A DNA stretch of 64,000 bases from Candidatus Obscuribacterales bacterium (GTDB lineage Bacteria > Cyanobacteriota > Vampirovibrionia > Obscuribacterales > Obscuribacteraceae): positions 1 to 64,000 of the forward strand of contig JAKFVQ010000008.1 of the NCBI GenBank assembly GCA_021732085.1, read 5' to 3'. Of the stretch, positions 9,605 through 17,709 are shown piece by piece (position 1 is the stretch's first letter; each line of letters starts with the position of its first letter). The notes below the pieces were generated by a model, which did no database searches, had not been told where the DNA came from, and was given only the letters and a program-made list of their open reading frames with translations. Position numbers and translations under genes: made by a program.

Positions 9605-11203
9605 ATGGCTGAAGCGCGCACCGTAACATCAAGCAATGAGAGTACATCCACTTACGATGATGTGCCCTATGAAAGCTTGCCATTTCAGCAGTCGCATCCA
9701 GATCGACTGGCAACAATTGCCAAACTATTCGGGATGAACCCTGCACCGATTGATAATTGCAAGATACTTGAACTGGGCAGCGCAGCCGGTGGCCACATTA
9801 TCCCAATTGCATATTCGTATCCCAAGACACATGTTGTTGGAATCGATCTCTCACAAGTCCAAATTGCTGAAGGACAACACATGGTTGATGCACTTGGGCT
9901 GAATAACGTCGAGCTAAAAACGATGAGCATTTCAGATGTTGCAGAAGAGTTTGGCAAATTTGATTACATAATCTGTCACGGCGTTTTCTCCTGGGTACCC
10001 GGGAATGTGCAAGAAGACGTTCTGAGAATCTGCCAGAACAATCTGACACCAAATGGAGTGGCATACATAAGTTACAACTGTTACCCTGGATGGCATCTGC
10101 GTGGCATGATTCGCAAGATGATGCAATATCATTGCGAGCAATTTTCCGATTACCCGACAAAAGTTGCTCAAGCCAGAGCCATGCTTAATTTCTTAGTTGA
10201 AAGCGTTCCTGGCAACGACGCCTATGGCATGATGCTCCGGGACGAGCTCGCTTTTTTGAGTCCACAGCCAGATCCGTACATTTTTCATGAATTCTTGGAA
10301 GACCTAAATAAACCCATGTATTTCCACGACTTCGCAGACTGGGCAGCCAAACATGAATTGCAATATCTCGGTGAGGTCGATTTTTTCTCGATGATCGGAA
10401 CCAATGTACCTGAGACTGCACGTCAAACGTTAGCATCGCTCACTGACAAGATTGTAAACATGGAACAATATCTGGACTTTGTCAGAAATCAATACTTTCG
10501 TCAGACACTATTGTGTAGAAGCAACGTTCAAATAAATCGGGCTCTAACGCAAGCAAGCATCCTTCCCTTCCTTGCATCATGTAACCTAACTGCGCACATC
10601 AATCCAAACTCCGCACAAATAGAATATTTCGAACTCCCAAACGGAAACAGAATATCCAGCCTAAACCCCATATCTAACGCTGCGTTCCTGCACCTCTCAA
10701 AAATCTGGCCGCAATATATTGCGATAGACGAATTGTTCGAGACAGCGCTAAAGTCGGACTTTGGAACAAGTGAAGCCATCTGGAGCCCAGAACAAACTGA
10801 AAGCGCGAAGCTCACACTTGCAAATGACTTACTTACGCTGTATATAAACAACTGTCTTTCATTACGAACATGCCCTGTGCCCTTCGTACACGAGCTAAGC
10901 GAACGTCCAAAGGTTTCGGAGTTGGCGCGTTATCTGGCAAAGGAAGACAAAAGACTTAGCAATCAGCTGCACCAAGTGGTTCTCACCGACTTATTAGGTC
11001 GGCACATCATTGAGCTATGCGATGGTACTCGAACGAGCGAGGAGATTCTTTCAGCACTGGTGGCCCGGGTAAAAAGCGGTGATTTGAACATCACGGCAGA
11101 TGGTGCAACGGTGACAGATGACTCGGCAATCCGAGAAATACTCTCACCGCGATTGGAATCCTCTTTGAACGCCTTGGCTAAGAACGCCCTGCTTATAGCT
11201 TGA
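9605..11203 (+). CDS. SAM-dependent methyltransferase with methyltransferase regulatory domain (copy 1)
   Basis: A 532-residue protein. ATG 9605 is preferred because AAGAGGA sits about 7 bases before it; a TTG 8 codons upstream has no such site. Residues 45-190 form a class I methyltransferase: motif I is ILELGSAAGGH (residues 54-64), then an acidic end of strand 2 in GIDLS, and FDYIICHGVFSWV for motif II-III. The middle and C-terminal part match the methyltransferase regulatory domain (PF10119) and a winged-helix-like tail. It is paralogous to the minus-strand gene at 17710-19296. The methyl acceptor is unknown. Confidence 0.88.
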   Translation: MAEARTVTSSNESTSTYDDVPYESLPFQQSHPDRLATIAKLFGMNPAPIDNCKILELGSAAGGHIIPIAYSYPKTHVVGIDLSQVQIAEGQHMVDALGLNNVELKTMSISDVAEEFGKFDYIICHGVFSWVPGNVQEDVLRICQNNLTPNGVAYISYNCYPGWHLRGMIRKMMQYHCEQFSDYPTKVAQARAMLNFLVESVPGNDAYGMMLRDELAFLSPQPDPYIFHEFLEDLNKPMYFHDFADWAAKHELQYLGEVDFFSMIGTNVPETARQTLASLTDKIVNMEQYLDFVRNQYFRQTLLCRSNVQINRALTQASILPFLASCNLTAHINPNSAQIEYFELPNGNRISSLNPISNAAFLHLSKIWPQYIAIDELFETALKSDFGTSEAIWSPEQTESAKLTLANDLLTLYINNCLSLRTCPVPFVHELSERPKVSELARYLAKEDKRLSNQLHQVVLTDLLGRHIIELCDGTRTSEEILSALVARVKSGDLNITADGATVTDDSAIREILSPRLESSLNALAKNALLIA

Positions 11204-11257
11204 TTTGCATTCAATCGACCCGAGCGACCTACCTACATTTCTTTAGGGTCGGCAAAT

Positions 11258-11653
11258 TTAAGCAGCTTCTTCAAGCACAGAATTGTACATCGCAAAGGCC
11301 GGCTTTATCGTGGGCAAAAGACCAAGCGCTTTTGCGACGGAGCCTTTTGAAACCAACTTTCCTTGCAACATCGCAGCGGGGACGTTTTCTTTTCCTTGCC
11401 AGAATCGATGAGCCCAATCACTCTTCATGGTCATCTCGACCGTGGGAGTCAGATCAGAATGATCGGGATATACCTTTATCTCTTGATGGTCGCTGCAATC
11501 GATGGTGATACACGCATCGGGATCTTTGTAGTTAAACCGAATAATCAACCCCTCAGCCAGAAGTCGCTTCGACATTTCTGGATGAGCTTTTATCCTGTCC
11601 CAAAGCGCTCCAAGGGTTTGATACAACTCTTCCTTATTACTAAATGCTGCCAT
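11258..11653 (-). CDS. SCP2 sterol-binding-like protein
   Basis: A 131-residue protein with the SCP2 fold signature: residues 70-120 read as VEMTMKSDWAHRFWQGK, then AMLQGKLVSKGSVAKALGLLP. This is the usual lipid-cavity block of SCP2 domains (family PF02036). Start ATG 11653 has AAGGTGA 6 bases upstream; an upstream Met gives six extra residues with no better site. It would be a small soluble lipid-binding protein; the ligand is unknown. It converges on the methyltransferase gene, whose stop lies 54 bases away, so there is no shared operon. Confidence 0.8.
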   Translation of the reverse strand: MAAFSNKEELYQTLGALWDRIKAHPEMSKRLLAEGLIIRFNYKDPDACITIDCSDHQEIKVYPDHSDLTPTVEMTMKSDWAHRFWQGKENVPAAMLQGKLVSKGSVAKALGLLPTIKPAFAMYNSVLEEAA

Positions 11654-12200
11654 GAGTTCACCTTTATACACGTGAATTTAGCCGCGGATTTGCTTCACCC
11701 GCATGCTTGATGCTATTCAATACTTCTCGGAATCCTGACGAGAAGATTTTTTCCCAAGTTCCCACATGTTGACTAAGCACAATTGAAAATTAGTGCCAGT
11801 TATTACAGGTTCCTACGGTGAATGATTATCAAATAAAAACCACAGCCCCGGCAAGAAGGCTGTGGGAGGGGTTGGCGAAGAGTGGCCGATAGCTAATTCA
11901 CTAGTAATGCAAAGCTCCTCAAATGCATGAGTAATCGGACTGCGGGGTTTGCTGTATCGGGATGGAAGTTTAGACCGAGCAAATTACCAAAAGTTCCTAC
12001 AAGCTGTAGAGTAATTTGGCAGCAGCCAATTCACGACCCTGATGGAAGCTTCTGATGAGAGTGGGTAAACAATAATCGGTACTGGCAGCATCGAAAGCTA
12101 TTTGCAAGCTTGATGAGATACAAGGAACAATGCTGTCATTTCGACGAATATCTGCTAGGAATAGGTTAGCCGGGCAATTTCGTCAAGGAGCAGATTTACC
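11654..12200. other. Non-coding stretch with an orphan minus-strand terminator
   Basis: No protein gene is seen over 546 bases. The one clear signal is a minus-strand intrinsic terminator at 11831-11865 that no annotated gene reads into: the SCP2 gene starts to its left and the response regulator runs away on its right. See the findings for the idea of a small RNA between about 11870 and 12160. Confidence 0.4.
11831..11865 (-). terminator. Minus-strand intrinsic terminator without an upstream gene
   Basis: On the minus strand CCACAGCC (11865-11858) pairs with GGCTGTGG (11847-11840) around a 10-base loop and is followed by TTTTTATTT (11839-11831). Confidence 0.65.
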
Positions 12201-12869
12201 ATGAAAGTCTTACTGGTCGAGGATGACGAATACCTTCTCTCCGGCTTGCTGATGGCTTTGAAACGGCGAGAATATTTAGTCGAAACTGCAAGAACGGGCA
12301 CCGAAGCGTTGGCAGCCCTTGCGACCACGGATTTCGATATTGTGATACTTGACCTGGGACTGCCCGGCGTCGATGGCATGGAAGTTCTATCCCGAATAAG
12401 AGTACGTGGGGACGAGACCCCAGTCATTGTAATCACAGCCCGCGACGGATTGGAAGATCGCATCGCCGGTTTGGACCTTGGAGCCAGCGACTATTTAATC
12501 AAGCCCTTTGATTTCAGAGAGCTTGAAGCAAGAATGCGCGCCGCTATGCGCAAGAGTCAATGGGGAAACAAAGTTGTTCTCGAATTTGGTTCGTTGAAAT
12601 TGAATACAAACAATGGTTCGCTGACAATGAATGAGGACCAATTGGATTTAACCCCGAAAGAAACTGTGGTTCTGAAAACCCTTATTACGCGTGCCGGCAG
12701 AGTGGTAAGTAAAAGACAGCTCCTCGATCACGTATCTGATTGGGAAGATGAATCCAGCGAAAACGCCATCGAAATAACTGTACACCGATTGCGCCGAAAA
12801 CTGGAAGCAACCGACGTCCTCATATCAACAGTGCGAGGATTCGGATACATGTTGGAAAAGCAGGGCTAA
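12201..12869 (+). CDS. OmpR-family response regulator
   Basis: A 222-residue DNA-binding response regulator. The receiver domain (1-115) has the acidic pocket EDD at 7-9, the phosphoacceptor Asp51 in ILDLGLPG and a conserved K in LIKPFD. The winged-helix DNA-binding domain spans about 125-220 (LTPKETVVLKTLI ... TVRGFGYML). AAGGAG sits about 11 bases before the ATG. The stop codon touches the ATG of the next gene, a QseC-like kinase, so the two form one operon. The pair resembles QseBC/PmrAB-type systems; the signal is unknown. Confidence 0.92.
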   Translation: MKVLLVEDDEYLLSGLLMALKRREYLVETARTGTEALAALATTDFDIVILDLGLPGVDGMEVLSRIRVRGDETPVIVITARDGLEDRIAGLDLGASDYLIKPFDFRELEARMRAAMRKSQWGNKVVLEFGSLKLNTNNGSLTMNEDQLDLTPKETVVLKTLITRAGRVVSKRQLLDHVSDWEDESSENAIEITVHRLRRKLEATDVLISTVRGFGYMLEKQG

Positions 12870-14276
12870 ATGAAGCGGCATTCCATCAAGAAGCAGCTCT
12901 TTACTTTGTTCGTTCCGCTAATATTGAGCTTCTGGCTAGTAAGTGCATTGGTCAGCTTTTGGCTGGTCTCAAAATTCTCAGCAGAAGCATTTGATCGCGA
13001 CCTCATAAATAGCGCGGACTCTGTGGTCGGTCGCCTCAGATTCAAGGAGAATCATATAGTTGTGGATCTTCCTGCGGCTGCTCAAGCTATTTTGCGCAGA
13101 GATCAATCTGACAAAATTTTCTACAGAGCTGTCTCACAAAATGGGGACTGGATTGCAGGTGACAAAGAACTACCAGCACCAAGCAGCGATTTGATCGTTG
13201 ATATTCCAAGACTTAGCAATGCCACAGTAAAAGGAAAGGAGGTCAGACTCGTCGAAATAAAAGCATCAATTGACGAGGCGCCCGGCCAGTCAGCGATTGT
13301 TCAAGTAGCTGAAACAACCAATGTGCGGAAAAATTTCCAAGAAGTGATGGTACTAAGTGTAGTAGCACCGCAGTTGTGCATGCTTCTTTTCAGTGCTCTT
13401 GCGGTTTGGTATGGAATCGCTCGCATTTTGAAACCATTAACGCAGCTTCAGCAAGAGGTGACGAATCGCTCACAAGCAGACCTCAGCCATCTGTCGGATG
13501 ATTTTGCACCAGAGGAAGTATTCCCACTGGTATCAGCACTAAATCGGTTGCTAGACCGATTGAAACAGGAGCTGAGCATACATCAGAGGTTCATAGCTAA
13601 CGCAACGCACCAGTTGAGAACACCACTTGCCGGACTCAAAACATATTCCAGTATTGGGACCGAGATGAATGACGCAGACGATCTCAAATTAGTGGTAAAA
13701 CAATTAGACCACGGAATAGATAGAGCAAGCAGGCTAGTATCACAATTGCTGGCACTGGCCCGCAGCGACGGCCCTGATTCAGGAGCGACGGGCAAGACCA
13801 ATATCGATCTTAATTTTGTGGTATCTGATGTAGTTGCGGATCTGGCTCCATGTGCCATAAGGCTAGAACAGGAGCTGAGTTACGAACCATCAGCGCAAAG
13901 CGCCACCCTGTATGGAGAACCGACAGGACTAAGAAACCTAGTTTCAAACCTAATTGAAAACGGAATGCTCTACAGCGGAAAAGGCGGAACCATTAAAGCT
14001 ACAGTGCGAACCGAAGGAACTATTCTGCTCAGCATTTCCGATAGTGGCAAAGGCATTCCGGAAGATGAGCGCGAGAAAGTGTTCGAGAGATTCTACAGAG
14101 TGACAGGAACAGTTGGAGAGGGTACAGGATTGGGTTTGGCAATCGTAAAAGAGGTAGCCAAAGCTCATGGAGCCAGAGTTTGGATAACAGAAGGAACTGA
14201 TCAACCTGGAACGGTCGTCAACGTAGAGTTTCCGAAGGCAAGGAAATCCCACGATCACAAAGGTCCACTGGCCTAA
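12870..14276 (+). CDS. QseC-like sensor histidine kinase
   Basis: A 468-residue inner-membrane kinase. TM1 is at about 10-32 and TM2 at about 160-182 (VLSVVAPQLCMLLFSALAV), enclosing a periplasmic sensor of the two-component-kinase N-terminal type. A HAMP-like linker follows. The H-box is NATHQLRTPLAGL with His247; the N-box is NLIENG, and the G-boxes are DSGKGIPEDE and GTGLGLAIVKE. It starts directly after the stop of its response regulator, which implies coupled translation. A minus-strand terminator lies downstream. Confidence 0.92.
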   Translation: MKRHSIKKQLFTLFVPLILSFWLVSALVSFWLVSKFSAEAFDRDLINSADSVVGRLRFKENHIVVDLPAAAQAILRRDQSDKIFYRAVSQNGDWIAGDKELPAPSSDLIVDIPRLSNATVKGKEVRLVEIKASIDEAPGQSAIVQVAETTNVRKNFQEVMVLSVVAPQLCMLLFSALAVWYGIARILKPLTQLQQEVTNRSQADLSHLSDDFAPEEVFPLVSALNRLLDRLKQELSIHQRFIANATHQLRTPLAGLKTYSSIGTEMNDADDLKLVVKQLDHGIDRASRLVSQLLALARSDGPDSGATGKTNIDLNFVVSDVVADLAPCAIRLEQELSYEPSAQSATLYGEPTGLRNLVSNLIENGMLYSGKGGTIKATVRTEGTILLSISDSGKGIPEDEREKVFERFYRVTGTVGEGTGLGLAIVKEVAKAHGARVWITEGTDQPGTVVNVEFPKARKSHDHKGPLA

Positions 14277-14297
14277 TCAATCCAAAACGTCGACCAA

Positions 14298-14343
14298 AGA
14301 AAAGATAGTAAAAGCGCGGCACCATTGCGTGCGATGGTGCCGC
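14298..14343 (-). terminator. Intrinsic terminator between convergent genes
   Basis: GCGGCACCAT (14316-14325) pairs with ATGGTGCCGC (14334-14343). On the minus strand it is followed by GCTTTTACTATCTTTT, so it ends the small minus-strand gene at 14351. It may also stop plus-strand transcripts from the kinase gene. Confidence 0.6.
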
Positions 14344-14350
14344 GGCAGCT

Positions 14351-14638
14351 CTAATCTTGATGTGACTGTTGATGCGAACCACCCCTCACCAATTCAAGTG
14401 TTGGTTTTTCATCAATCGGCTGATTCCGAAATTGATTAGTGATTTCAGCAATATGTCTCAGCAACTCATCAAGGTGCCTCTCAAGAGCTCTCACTTCTCG
14501 TGCCGCCGCTCTTCGATTGATGCGACGATAACGGATCATCCTGTACAACTGCGCCGCTCGATCAGCACTTGCAGCACATCTAACCCCAAGGCTCATCATG
14601 TTTTGAATCGTATCTTCATACGCGATTGCGATGTTCAC
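14351..14638 (-). CDS. Hypothetical small basic helical protein
   Basis: A 95-residue protein from a GTG at 14638, with AGAGGA about 6 bases upstream and a terminator just after the stop; both support a real gene. Residues 28-75 are Arg-rich and helical (RYRRINRRAAAREVR ... LDELLRHIAEIT), with heptad-like spacing of hydrophobic residues that suggests a short coiled coil. No family is recognised. It could be a small nucleic-acid or partner-binding protein, but nothing proves this. Confidence 0.6.
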   Translation of the reverse strand: MNIAIAYEDTIQNMMSLGVRCAASADRAAQLYRMIRYRRINRRAAAREVRALERHLDELLRHIAEITNQFRNQPIDEKPTLELVRGGSHQQSHQD

Positions 14639-14787
14639 TTAGAATTCCTCTTCATCAGACCAACTTAACTCAACTACGCAAAACTAGAGTTGCAAAAATC
14701 TTTTGGCAAATTTTTGGCAGTTAAGGCTGAGCATGGGAATAGCACGGTGCCCGTTTCCATACTTAATGCTCGAGAAGGGGCAACTTG

Positions 14788-15228
14788 TTAGCTGCCTTTG
14801 TCTCGCCGTTTTCGTTCTCGAATTTCTCGTTCGGGACGATCTCTTTCAAGCTGAGCCTCAATCAATAGAAGCAACTCATCATCAGTTACTTCGGTAATTT
14901 CGGACGCATTGATGTAGGCACATGCTCCCAGTGAGCATGCTGCCAAATCGGTAGCATGTTCACTGGATGCAGATATCTCAGTTGAGGCTTGCCGAAAGCA
15001 GATGAATGGAATGTGCCCATTCAGTCCGCTGGATTTTATCTCGGACAATAACTCCAACATTCGAGAATCGTCGAATTGAATTCCACATATTATCGCGTCA
15101 ATGTCCCAGTGGGACACCAGCTTTTTGGCGTCCGAAAGAGATTTGGCAAAAACCAAACTGTGCTCTTCAGAAAGCACTCGGGCTAGCCTATCAACACCTT
15201 CCTGCACATCTGCAATAAGTATTCTCAT
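14788..15228 (-). CDS. Pseudo-receiver domain protein
   Basis: A 146-residue protein with a CheY-like layout: MRILIADV at the start for strand 1, a central IDAIICGIQFDDSRMLELL where receivers have the phosphoacceptor strand, and LGACAYINASEI for the last strand before helix 5. The phosphorylated Asp position is Gly (near residue 49), the acidic pocket is incomplete, and the usual Lys near the end is missing, so it is probably not phosphorylated. ATG 15228 fits the fold, though no strong ribosome site precedes it. ATG 15339 would add 37 non-homologous residues; longer still would run into the antitoxin gene on the other strand. Confidence 0.6.
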   Translation of the reverse strand: MRILIADVQEGVDRLARVLSEEHSLVFAKSLSDAKKLVSHWDIDAIICGIQFDDSRMLELLSEIKSSGLNGHIPFICFRQASTEISASSEHATDLAACSLGACAYINASEITEVTDDELLLLIEAQLERDRPEREIRERKRRDKGS

Positions 15229-15343
15229 CGAAAAACGTGGACCTCTAGAATTCCAATCTGCCTTGTAGATGCAATTCGTCGAGAAAAGTTCTCGTAGATG
15301 TTCGTCTTCATATGCTCCACCCCATTGCAAGTGGTGCATTGAT

Positions 15344-15365
15344 GTAATATACCTTTGATATGTAC
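15344..15365. promoter_or_regulatory. Imperfect dyad upstream of the antitoxin gene
   Basis: GTAATATACC (15344-15353), TTT, then GATATGTAC (15357-15365) form an imperfect inverted repeat over an A/T-rich, promoter-like stretch just before the vapB-like gene. Antitoxins of this family commonly repress their own promoter by binding such dyads; the role here is an inference. Confidence 0.3.
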
Positions 15366-15380
15366 CACTAGGAGCGCCCC

Positions 15381-15629
15381 ATGGACAAAGCAAAACTATT
15401 TTGGTCCGGTCGCTCGCAGGCTGTTCGTCTGCCAAAAGGGTTCCGCTTTACCGGTACTGAAGTTAGCATCCGGAAGCATGGCAACAGCGTAATCCTGGAA
15501 CCGATTGCAGAAAACTGGGACTGGCTTGACAGCATATCTGAATCAATAGACGAAGACTTTCAAAATGCGGTCCAAGAAAAGCAGCCGCAGCAGGAACGAC
15601 CAGAACTCGACGAGCTTTTTGGCAAATGA
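15381..15629 (+). CDS. Orphan VapB-type antitoxin
   Basis: An 82-residue protein. AGGAG lies about 7 bases before the ATG. Residues 8-42 (WSGRSQAVRLPKGFRF ... VSIRKHGNSVILEPI) are the swapped-hairpin AbrB/VapB DNA-binding domain, and residues 45-82 form the acidic toxin-binding tail. The usual partner, a PIN-domain VapC ribonuclease, is absent. The stop overlaps an ATG (ATGA), as in many vapBC pairs, but that frame runs for only 15 codons. Neighbours are unrelated. Confidence 0.85.
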   Translation: MDKAKLFWSGRSQAVRLPKGFRFTGTEVSIRKHGNSVILEPIAENWDWLDSISESIDEDFQNAVQEKQPQQERPELDELFGK

Positions 15630-15673
15630 AGTATTTAATTGCTGATCTGAAGTTAGAAAACTGGCACGAATAA
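15626..15673 (+). pseudogene. Possible stub of a VapC toxin start
   Basis: A 15-codon frame starting at an ATG that overlaps the antitoxin stop as ATGA. It begins MKYLIADLKLENW, and real VapC proteins begin much like MKYLLDTN. The PIN acidic residue Asp7 is in about the right place, but the frame stops at 15671 and no further PIN motifs follow. It is either a remnant or chance. Confidence 0.3.
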
Positions 15674-15683
15674 CTTGATAGAG

Positions 15684-16955
15684 CTACTTAGCAGTCGCTG
15701 TCTTAGTTGCAGCTATGGCTTCTTCAACTTGCTTGTTTCCAGGGGATTTTTCAAGCGCTTTCGTTAGAATATCAAGCGCGTCAGCTCTTCTATTGGCACT
15801 TATAAGGAAGCGTGAATAAGACACAGCAACCGCGGGATTGTTATCGCTGGCTGTTAAAAGTTTTTGGTACATCGACTCTGCTTCTCGCGGCTTCCCTTGT
15901 TTCCCCGTCAATTCAGCAAGGCGAACGTGGGCGGGCAGGAAACTCGGGAAGGCTTTGATTGCTTTCTTTTGGTAGAGAACGGCTTGCGCCAACACATCTT
16001 TCGCGTCCCCTTTTGATTTGAACGTAGCCCAGCCTAAACCTGATAGCCCGCCTGCGGCGGTGAAGGGATTTTTGCTCCCAAAAGAATCAAAGCCGTTATG
16101 CTCAATTGCTGTTTTGAATGAATCTATAGAACCGATGGCATCACCGGACTCGAGCATGGTATTTGCAAGCAAGAGATGGGATTCTGCGCTCTTCTCGTTC
16201 AGGCTTACCGCCTCTTTTGCCGCTTTGATCGAATCAGCATAATTGTTTTGCTTCAAGTAGGCCGATGCCAATTTCCTGCGTACAGAAACATTCTTTGGAT
16301 TCAGTTCAATCGCTTTCTTGAAAGCCGCAATTGACTCGTCCGTTTTTCCCGCCGAAGAATAAGTAGCTGCCAAATCTCTTTGCGCAGCAAAGCTAGATGG
16401 ATTTAGCGCGCACGACTCTTTCAAAAGCGAGATCGCTTCATCATATTTCTTTTGGTTTGCAAAAATCATTCCAAGTATTCGACGCGCGCCTGAAGATTTC
16501 GGGTCGAGCTCAATCGCCTTTTTCTCTTCTCCAATAGCCTCGTCATATTTGTCGTTCTCCGCTAAGGATGCCAGAGCAGCGCCGAGTTGCATGTGAGCTT
16601 CCGCACTACGCGGGTTTATGCGAATTACTTCGCGTAAAATCAATTTTGCTGGTGCGGGCTTGCCACTGTCTATTAGTTGTTTTGCGCGTTCAAGTTTTTT
16701 GTCTAGCTCTTCATCGGCGCACAGAGGTTGAGTACTGAGCAACAGACAGGATAGCCACAAAACTGAACGTAAAAGAAGTGCCGAGTGATTAAGCTGAAGT
16801 TTATATCCATTGTTCCGAGCATTATTTAGAAGCAGGCTGGAAGCCTGCGCTCTCATCAGCCACGCTTTGAATGTACGCGAATTCGAAATAACGGACTTGA
16901 GACTTGCGATCGCAAGAAGACAACTGTTAATGCGATTTTGATTGATGAAAGCCAT
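15684..16955 (-). CDS. Exported TPR-repeat protein
   Basis: About 423 residues. ATG 16955 has GGAA 6 bases upstream; a TTG four codons earlier is an alternative. A hydrophobic stretch near residues 60-78 (LLLRSVLWLSCLLLSTQ) ends in L-C-A before acidic residues and looks like a signal peptide or anchor. That leaves an unusually long N-terminal extension, so the true start may be further in. From about residue 80, at least seven tetratricopeptide repeats follow (for example AEAHMQLGAALASL and KYDEAISLLKESCALNP). It is a likely protein-interaction scaffold outside the cytoplasm; partners are unknown. Confidence 0.8.
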   Translation of the reverse strand: MAFINQNRINSCLLAIASLKSVISNSRTFKAWLMRAQASSLLLNNARNNGYKLQLNHSALLLRSVLWLSCLLLSTQPLCADEELDKKLERAKQLIDSGKPAPAKLILREVIRINPRSAEAHMQLGAALASLAENDKYDEAIGEEKKAIELDPKSSGARRILGMIFANQKKYDEAISLLKESCALNPSSFAAQRDLAATYSSAGKTDESIAAFKKAIELNPKNVSVRRKLASAYLKQNNYADSIKAAKEAVSLNEKSAESHLLLANTMLESGDAIGSIDSFKTAIEHNGFDSFGSKNPFTAAGGLSGLGWATFKSKGDAKDVLAQAVLYQKKAIKAFPSFLPAHVRLAELTGKQGKPREAESMYQKLLTASDNNPAVAVSYSRFLISANRRADALDILTKALEKSPGNKQVEEAIAATKTATAK

Positions 16956-17709
16956 GAAGATTTCCAATGATTCCTAGGTTCCGGCTCATAATCCGACGTG
17001 CCCAATATCTTACGCACAGGAGCCGCGATTATAGCACCCTAGGTTCAAGGAGAGCCGCTTAAGCAAGCTAGAATATTGTGACTTCAAGAAGACATTTGCC
17101 AGCATAGAAAGAGCCGCAAAGCGAGCAATCACGGGAGTAACAAATTTGTTTCCATCTTTTTTGTCGTCTTGAGGAAAACCCCAGTAAGTACATAGTTGAC
17201 CAGATGAAGCTCTGAATGAACTCAATAGGCGATAGGCCGTAGAGCAAAGAAGAAGTACAACAGAAAAAGAAACGGCAACTCCCAATCGGAGGCAGACATG
17301 TTTTGGACGGCGAACATCCTATCAGCATCGAAGGTGAGTTTGTACTTTTATCGGGTTTCTAACTCCACCAATACCTTTGCATTAGCCGGCCCGCCATTGT
17401 CCGTCGATTTGCGCGGGCAGGAAGCACGATCAGAACAAGCAGTAAACCGTCCCCCAGAACATAGGAGCAAGCAGTGACCTCAATTCTCGAATCCCCTGAT
17501 TGCTGGATCATTTGGGAAAACGCTGCTGCATTTCAAGATCCACTTCTTGTTGCTGACAGGATGTCCGGTCTCCCAAAATATAATTTCCCCCGACAATTTA
17601 CGAAGAGAGCGATGACCTGGATCATCGCTCTCATTTTTTCTCCGCACTTGAAGCTCTATCCAACCTTCAAGTAATCTTTCGAAGCAGGCAGGATGCCCGC
17701 GCTCCCATT
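16956..17709. other. Non-coding stretch with an orphan plus-strand terminator
   Basis: About 750 bases without a convincing gene. Several frames exist on the minus strand at 17010-17330 but lack ribosome sites and normal composition. The clear signal is a strong plus-strand terminator at 17605-17640. A GTG at 17474 with AGGAG upstream opens a frame that runs through that terminator, which argues against it being a gene. Confidence 0.4.
17605..17640 (+). terminator. Strong plus-strand terminator without an upstream gene
   Basis: GAGAGCGATGA (17605-17615) pairs perfectly with TCATCGCTCTC (17622-17632) around CCTGGA, followed by ATTTTTT. No annotated plus-strand gene lies in the preceding 1.9 kb. 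The hairpin could also help stop the minus-strand methyltransferase transcript, but the T-tract is on the plus-strand side. Confidence 0.75.

Noticed and set aside
17010..17328. Two hydrophobic minus-strand frames in the gap after the TPR gene
   Set aside because: They overlap in different frames, and neither has a ribosome site or a recognisable transmembrane topology.
17474..17674. A 66-codon plus-strand frame with AGGAG before its GTG
   Set aside because: It runs through a strong terminator, so it would not be fully transcribed, and the peptide has no recognisable feature.
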